Positions 30,023-34,274 of a DNA stretch of 34,274 nt are shown here, one piece after another. The notes below the pieces were generated by a model. That model had not been told where the DNA came from. It ran no database searches and saw nothing but the letters and a program-made list of their open reading frames with translations. The stretch's first letter is position 1. Each line of letters begins with the position of its first letter. Origin of the DNA: an uncultured Eubacteriales bacterium (lineage in GTDB: Bacteria; Bacillota; Clostridia; Christensenellales; Aristaeellaceae). The translations under genes and the position numbers were made by a program. Location: contig CADAKE010000025.1 in assembly GCA_902788445.1 (NCBI GenBank), positions 1-34,274 of the forward strand, written 5' to 3'.

Positions 30023-31195
30023 ATGGCACGCAAATCTGAAATGATGGACGCGATCGAAGCGCTGGCGAAGGCCAAGGACATCAGCGTGGATCAGATCGTC
30101 AGCGCGGTGGAGGAAGGCTGTAAGGCCGCGTACCGCCGCTATTTAAAGCGCAGCGCCAACGCGCCGCTGAATCTTTCCGTGGTGCTCAGCCGCGAGCACG
30201 ACGTGCAGATTTTCGCCCGCAAGGTGGTTTCTGAGGAAGTCGAGGACGAATACCAGCAGATTTCCCTGGAGGACGCCCGCAAGCTGCGGCCCAATTATGA
30301 ACTTGGCGATATCGTGGAAATGGACGTGACGCCCGCGGACTTTGGCCGCGTCGCCGCGCAGACCGCCAAGCAGGTCATCCGCCAGCGCTTGCAGGACGTG
30401 GAAAAGGGCAAGATCTACGACGAATACATCGAGAAGGAAAACGAGATCCTCACCGGCATCGTGGAGCGCGTGGAGCCCAAGGGCGTGTACGTCGAACTGG
30501 GCCGCACCCACGGCTACCTGGACGCCAGCGAGTTCATGCCCGGCGAGGAATACCGCCCCGGCGACCATATCAAGGTCTACGTTTTGCAGGTGTACCGCGC
30601 CAATAAGGACGCCGCCCGCACGCCCCAGGTGGCGGTGAGCCGCATCCATCCCGGCCTGGTCAAGCGCCTGTTTGAAATGGAAGTGCCGGAAATCGCCACC
30701 GGCGTTGTGCAGATCAAGTCTATCGCCCGCGAGGCGGGCAGCCGCACTAAGATGGCCGTGGCCTCCACCGACGCGATGATCGACCCCGTCGGCGCGTGCG
30801 TCGGCCCGCGCGGCAGCCGCGTGGACAAGGTGGTCAGCGAACTCAAGAACGAAAAGATCGACATTATCAAGTGGTCGGCCGACCCGGCGGAGTTCGTGGC
30901 CAACGCCTTGAACCCCGCGTTCGTGGAGCAGGTGCTCCAGTCCGACGAGGAAAAAATCTGCCGCGTCGTGGTGCCGGATAACCAGCTGTCCCTGGCTATC
31001 GGCAAGGAAGGGCAGAACGCCCGCCTCGCCGCCAAGCTGACCGGCTGGAAGATCGACATCAAGTCCCAGACCCAGTACAACGAACTGCGGGCCCAGGAAG
31101 CCGCCAACGTGCCCGAGGGCAGCGGCTCCATCATCGCCGATCACTTTGAGGACTATGACAAGCTGCCCGACAGCGCAGACGACGAAACCGTGTAA
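30023..31195 (+). CDS. nusA: Transcription termination/antitermination factor NusA
   Basis: NusA binds RNA polymerase and modulates pausing, termination and antitermination. The 390-residue length fits a Gram-positive NusA without the C-terminal acidic repeats of E. coli. The RNAP-binding N-terminal domain spans about 1-130, an S1 domain about 133-200 (ILTGIVERVEPKGVYVELG), and KH1 and KH2 follow, with VGACVGPRGSRV and LAIGKEGQNARLA as their GxxG loops. AGGAAGG precedes the ATG. The gene could respond to the leader hairpin upstream, since NusA itself controls pausing and termination (inference). Confidence 0.97.
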   Translation: MARKSEMMDAIEALAKAKDISVDQIVSAVEEGCKAAYRRYLKRSANAPLNLSVVLSREHDVQIFARKVVSEEVEDEYQQISLEDARKLRPNYELGDIVEMDVTPADFGRVAAQTAKQVIRQRLQDVEKGKIYDEYIEKENEILTGIVERVEPKGVYVELGRTHGYLDASEFMPGEEYRPGDHIKVYVLQVYRANKDAARTPQVAVSRIHPGLVKRLFEMEVPEIATGVVQIKSIAREAGSRTKMAVASTDAMIDPVGACVGPRGSRVDKVVSELKNEKIDIIKWSADPAEFVANALNPAFVEQVLQSDEEKICRVVVPDNQLSLAIGKEGQNARLAAKLTGWKIDIKSQTQYNELRAQEAANVPEGSGSIIADHFEDYDKLPDSADDETV

Positions 31196-31207
31196 GAGGG
31201 CTGTTTC

Positions 31208-31486
31208 ATGAAAGAAAAAAAGGTGCCCATGCGGATGTGCGTCGGCTGCCGGGAAATGAAGCCCAAGAAGGAACTGCTGCGCGTGGTTCGCTCGCCGGAG
31301 GGCGAAGTGTCCATCGACGTGACGGGACGCAAGCCGGGCCGGGGCGCGTATGTGTGCCACTCGGCGGACTGCCTGAAACGGGCGATCAAGCAAAAGCAGC
31401 TGGAGCGGGCGTTTGAATGCGCCCTGGGCGAGGAAACGCACGCTTCCCTGCTGGCGGAGCTGGAAAAGCTGGAGGCCCAGGCATGA
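31208..31486 (+). CDS. rnpM: RNA-binding protein YlxR (RnpM family)
   Basis: A 92-residue protein. CVGCREMKPKKELLRVVRSP and GRGAYVCHSADCL are diagnostic of the YlxR family, which in B. subtilis binds and modulates RNase P. It lies 12 bases after nusA, with an AGAGGG ribosome binding site. Its stop overlaps the next ATG (ATGA), so the next gene is coupled. Confidence 0.94.
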   Translation: MKEKKVPMRMCVGCREMKPKKELLRVVRSPEGEVSIDVTGRKPGRGAYVCHSADCLKRAIKQKQLERAFECALGEETHASLLAELEKLEAQA

Positions 31487-31809
31487 GCGCGGTGTTCGGT
31501 TTGCTGGGCCTGGCCTGCCGGGCCGGACAGGCGACGCTGGGCGCTGAAGTGGCGCTGGCGGAAATCAAGAGCGGCAAGGCGGCCCTGGCGCTCATTGACG
31601 AAGGCGCGTCGGAGGGAACGAAGAAAAAACTCCTGGACGCCTGCGCGTTCCGAGATGTTCCCGCGTTCTTCCTGCCGGAAGGGGAAATCTCCCGCGCCTG
31701 CGGGCGGGACGGCAGGATGGCCGCGTCAGTAAAAAAGGGTTCGCTCAGCAAGCGGATGGAAGAGCTTTTGAAGCAGGCGAAGGAAGCGCCTGACCCTGCG
31801 GAAAACTGA
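31483..31809 (+). CDS. L7Ae-like ribosomal protein YlxQ
   Basis: A 108-residue L7Ae/L30e-family protein. [44 protein letters not shown] is the classic L7Ae core (residues 6-50), a fold that recognises kink-turns. The start overlaps the rnpM stop by 4 bases; the longer frame upstream is excluded because it runs inside rnpM. The order nusA-ylxR-ylxQ-infB is conserved in Firmicutes. Confidence 0.93.
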   Translation: MSAVFGLLGLACRAGQATLGAEVALAEIKSGKAALALIDEGASEGTKKKLLDACAFRDVPAFFLPEGEISRACGRDGRMAASVKKGSLSKRMEELLKQAKEAPDPAEN

Positions 31810-31874
31810 GGGAAATATTCTTACAATATACGAACAATTTATTATCAAGCCAAGTGCGGGGGTGCAAGCATCGA

Positions 31875-34274
31875 ATGACCAAGGTGAAACTGGCTGAAGC
31901 CACGAAGGAAATCAATCAGCAGGCGGGCGTGATCCTGGAGGACGCTTCTCGTATCCGGCGCAGCCTGGATACCGTGATGCAGGCTTTGCGCAAGCAGGAA
32001 GCGAAGTTCCAGCGCGAAGAGGAAGAAGAAAAAGCCCGGAAGCGCCAGGAGGAACAGGCGGAGCTGGCTAAGCAGCACGCCAAGGCCTGGACCATGCCCG
32101 ATGAGGACGAGGCGGTAGCCCCCGCAGCGCCCGCGCCTGAAAAGGCAGAAAAGAAGGAAGAAAAGGAAGAAAGCAAAAAGCCCGCGGAGAAATCCGCGGA
32201 AGCTCCGGCGGAAAAGCCTGCCGAAAAGCCCGTGGAAGCGCGGACTGAGCAGCCTGCCGCGAAGCCGGAAGAAAAGGCCGCGCCTGCGCCGAAGGCTGAG
32301 CCCGAAGCAAAGAAGGAGCCCGGGGAAGCCAAGCCTGCCGCCCCGGCGCCCAAGGCGGAAGCGAAGCCTGCCGAAAAACCGGCGGCCAGGCCCGCTGCGC
32401 CCGCGGCTCCCGCCGCCCGGCCCGCCCCGGGAACGCCTGTCAAAGCGCCGACCGTGCAGCCGGTTCGTCCCGCGCCGCGCACTTTGCCGCAGAACGCTGG
32501 CCGTCCGGTGACGACGCCGCAGTTTGGCCGTCCGGCGAATGGTCAGGCCGGTCAGTATGGCCGTCCCGCCAATCCCCAGGGTCCGTATGGCCGTCCCGCG
32601 AACGCGCAGGGCGGGCAGCAGTATGGCCGTCCGGCGAACGGCCAGCCCGGTCAGTATGGGCGTCCCGCGAACGCGCAGGGCGGACAGCAGTATGGCCGCC
32701 CGGCGAATGGCCAGCCCGGCCAGTACGGGCGTCCCGCCAACGCGGCGCAGGGAGGCCAGTATGGCCGTCCCGCGGGCCAGGGCCAGCAGGGCAATCGCCC
32801 CGCCGGAGCCGGCGCGCGTCCCCAGGGCGGCAGCCGTCCCGCGGGCGGCGGACGCAGCCGTGGGCCGGAACTCACGCCCGTGGTGGAAAAAGAGCGGGTC
32901 AGCAATTACGACCCCAATAAAAAGCAATACCAGCGCCAGCACGATCCGGAGCACGTGGCGAAGAACCGCAAGCAATTGCAGAAGGAAACCTTCAACGGCT
33001 ACGACGACGAGACCGTGCGCGGCGGCAAGAAAGCCCGCGCCACCAAGAAGCAGCCTTCCGCCCAGCAGCTGATGGCCCCGATCAAGATCGAAAAGGCGTA
33101 TATGACCGCCGAGACGATCACCGTCAAGGACTTGACCGAGCGCATCGGCAAGCCCGCGGGCGAAATCTTAAAGAAGCTGCTGATGCTGGGCATCATGTCC
33201 AACATCAATTCCGAATTGGATTACGACACGGCTTCCCTGGTCTGCTCTGAATTTGATGTGGAACTGGAAATGAAGCTGGACAAAACGGCCGAGGACGCCC
33301 TGTCCGAAGCCGACGTGGAGGACAAGGAGGAAGACCTCCAGCCCCGTCCCCCGGTTATCACCATCATGGGCCACGTCGACCACGGCAAGACCTCCCTGCT
33401 GGACTATATCCGCAAGGCCCACGTCACCGCCACCGAAGCGGGCGGCATCACCCAGCACATCGGCGCGTATACCGTCAAGCTGGATGGACGCCAGATCACC
33501 TTCCTCGATACGCCCGGCCACGAAGCTTTTACCGCCATGCGTATGCGCGGCGCGCAGGCGACGGATATCGCCGTGCTGGTGGTGGCCGCCGACGACGGCG
33601 TCATGCCCCAGACCATCGAGGCCATCAACCACGCCAAGGCCGCGAACGTGCCTATCGTGGTGGCGATCAATAAGATGGATAAGCCCGCGGCCAACCCCGA
33701 CCGCATTATGCAAGATCTGACCAAGTACGAGCTGGTGCCCGAAGCTTGGGGCGGCGATACGATCATGGTGCCCGTCAGCGCCATCACTGGCGACGGCGTG
33801 GACGACCTGCTGGAAATGATCCTTTTGCAGGCCGACACCATGGATCTCAAGGCCAATCCCAACCGCATGGCGAAGGGCGTCATCATCGAAGCCAAGCTGG
33901 ACAAGGCGCGCGGCCCGCTGGCCACTGTGCTGCTCCAGAACGGCACCCTGAAGGTTGGCGACAACATCGTCGCCGGCATGGCCTCCGGCCGCGTCCGCGC
34001 CATGGTGAACGACCGGGGCGAGCGCGTGCAGAAGGCGGGCCCCTCCACGCCTGTGGAAATCTCCGGCTTTAACGAAGTGCCCCTGGCGGGCGACGAAATG
34101 TTCGCCGTGGCCGACGACCACCTGAGCCGCCAGGTCGCCCAGGAGCGCCGCGACAAGCTCAAGGCTGCCCGTGCGAACACCACCAAGGTGAGCCTGGACA
34201 ATCTGTTCGCGGGCATCGCCGAGGGCAAGGTGCAGAACCTGAACATCATCATCAAGGCCGACGTGCAGGGCAGC
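31875..34274 (+). CDS. infB: Translation initiation factor IF-2 (3' end outside window)
   Basis: IF-2 is the GTPase that recruits fMet-tRNA to the 30S subunit; 800 codons are present. The N-terminus [13 protein letters not shown] is followed by a charged coiled coil, an Ala/Lys/Glu/Pro stretch (about 75-200), eight YGRPAN repeats (about 217-307), and an IF2_N-type segment from about residue 400 ([14 protein letters not shown]). The G domain has GHVDHGKT (about 499-506), DTPGHEAFT and NKMDKP (NKMD 599-602). It runs off the window edge. A GTG 21 bases upstream in frame (31854) is not used because it has no proper ribosome binding site. The gap 31810-31874 holds nothing else. Confidence 0.96.
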   Translation, partial: MTKVKLAEATKEINQQAGVILEDASRIRRSLDTVMQALRKQEAKFQREEEEEKARKRQEEQAELAKQHAKAWTMPDEDEAVAPAAPAPEKAEKKEEKEESKKPAEKSAEAPAEKPAEKPVEARTEQPAAKPEEKAAPAPKAEPEAKKEPGEAKPAAPAPKAEAKPAEKPAARPAAPAAPAARPAPGTPVKAPTVQPVRPAPRTLPQNAGRPVTTPQFGRPANGQAGQYGRPANPQGPYGRPANAQGGQQYGRPANGQPGQYGRPANAQGGQQYGRPANGQPGQYGRPANAAQGGQYGRPAGQGQQGNRPAGAGARPQGGSRPAGGGRSRGPELTPVVEKERVSNYDPNKKQYQRQHDPEHVAKNRKQLQKETFNGYDDETVRGGKKARATKKQPSAQQLMAPIKIEKAYMTAETITVKDLTERIGKPAGEILKKLLMLGIMSNINSELDYDTASLVCSEFDVELEMKLDKTAEDALSEADVEDKEEDLQPRPPVITIMGHVDHGKTSLLDYIRKAHVTATEAGGITQHIGAYTVKLDGRQITFLDTPGHEAFTAMRMRGAQATDIAVLVVAADDGVMPQTIEAINHAKAANVPIVVAINKMDKPAANPDRIMQDLTKYELVPEAWGGDTIMVPVSAITGDGVDDLLEMILLQADTMDLKANPNRMAKGVIIEAKLDKARGPLATVLLQNGTLKVGDNIVAGMASGRVRAMVNDRGERVQKAGPSTPVEISGFNEVPLAGDEMFAVADDHLSRQVAQERRDKLKAARANTTKVSLDNLFAGIAEGKVQNLNIIIKADVQGS
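32523..32797 (+). repeat. YGRPAN repeat region inside infB
   Basis: Eight degenerate units of 10-12 residues, each starting (Y/F)GRPA(N/G) and continuing with Gly/Gln/Pro/Ala, are encoded in tandem. Units alternate between a GQPGQ and an AQGGQQ tail, so a two-unit segment has been duplicated at the DNA level. It is a disordered, basic linker between the N-terminal helical part and the IF2 core. Confidence 0.85.

Overview
The window is a GC-rich (about 60%), gene-dense bacterial chromosome segment. It most likely comes from an uncultured gut-type Clostridia, perhaps a Christensenellales relative. This rests on the Firmicutes-style blocks nadK-argR-recN and rimP-nusA-ylxR-ylxQ-infB, an ECF transporter core, a CD1871A-type CXXC protein, and many exported proteins whose signal peptides end in ALAE or a close variant. 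The taxonomy is inference; no rRNA or tRNA gene was seen.

Layout. 1-5926: a plus-strand DNA-repair and tRNA-modification run (ruvC, ruvA, ruvB, a hypothetical, a GNAT, queA, a small acidic protein, a pseudouridine-kinase-like PfkB) behind a consensus promoter. 5982-6670: a promoter, a roughly 220-nt structured RNA, a double zinc-ribbon protein and a terminator. 6760-8767: a two-gene membrane redox unit (CXXC protein plus a polyferredoxin-thioredoxin fusion). 9096-10393: a minus-strand tetR-GNAT operon with a perfect palindromic operator. 10489-13722: two paralogous exported WG-repeat-like proteins. 13828-16396: ecfA1-ecfA2-ecfT. 16455-19406: an exported OB-like protein, a hairpin-rich stretch, a LysM protein and sua5. 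19446-22630: nadK, argR, recN. 23000-27842: three exported proteins of unknown function. 27866-29028: an alpha/beta hydrolase and a Nudix protein. 29106 to the end: the rimP-nusA-rnpM-ylxQ-infB translation/transcription operon, with infB cut by the window edge.

Two kinds of intergenic repeat stand out. (1) Three roughly 105-bp doublets made of two inverted GTAG-plus-palindrome units have the architecture of REP doublets (BIME/REPIN); two are inverted copies with the same interior and one has an unrelated interior. (2) Seven loci carry arrays of period-7 tandem repeats. Most have a reverse-complementary array on the other side of a spacer, so the transcript could fold into a long hairpin. The heptamer differs between loci but the arms match within a locus. 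These arrays sit between co-oriented housekeeping genes, starting at the stop codon of one gene and often ending at the ribosome binding site of the next.

Other points of interest are the structured RNA before the zinc-ribbon gene, a terminator-like hairpin in the rimP leader, a 13-bp hairpin that holds the LysM gene's ribosome binding site, and a chain of hairpins downstream of the LysM gene. Starts were chosen by ribosome binding site and family length; several genes use TTG or GTG.
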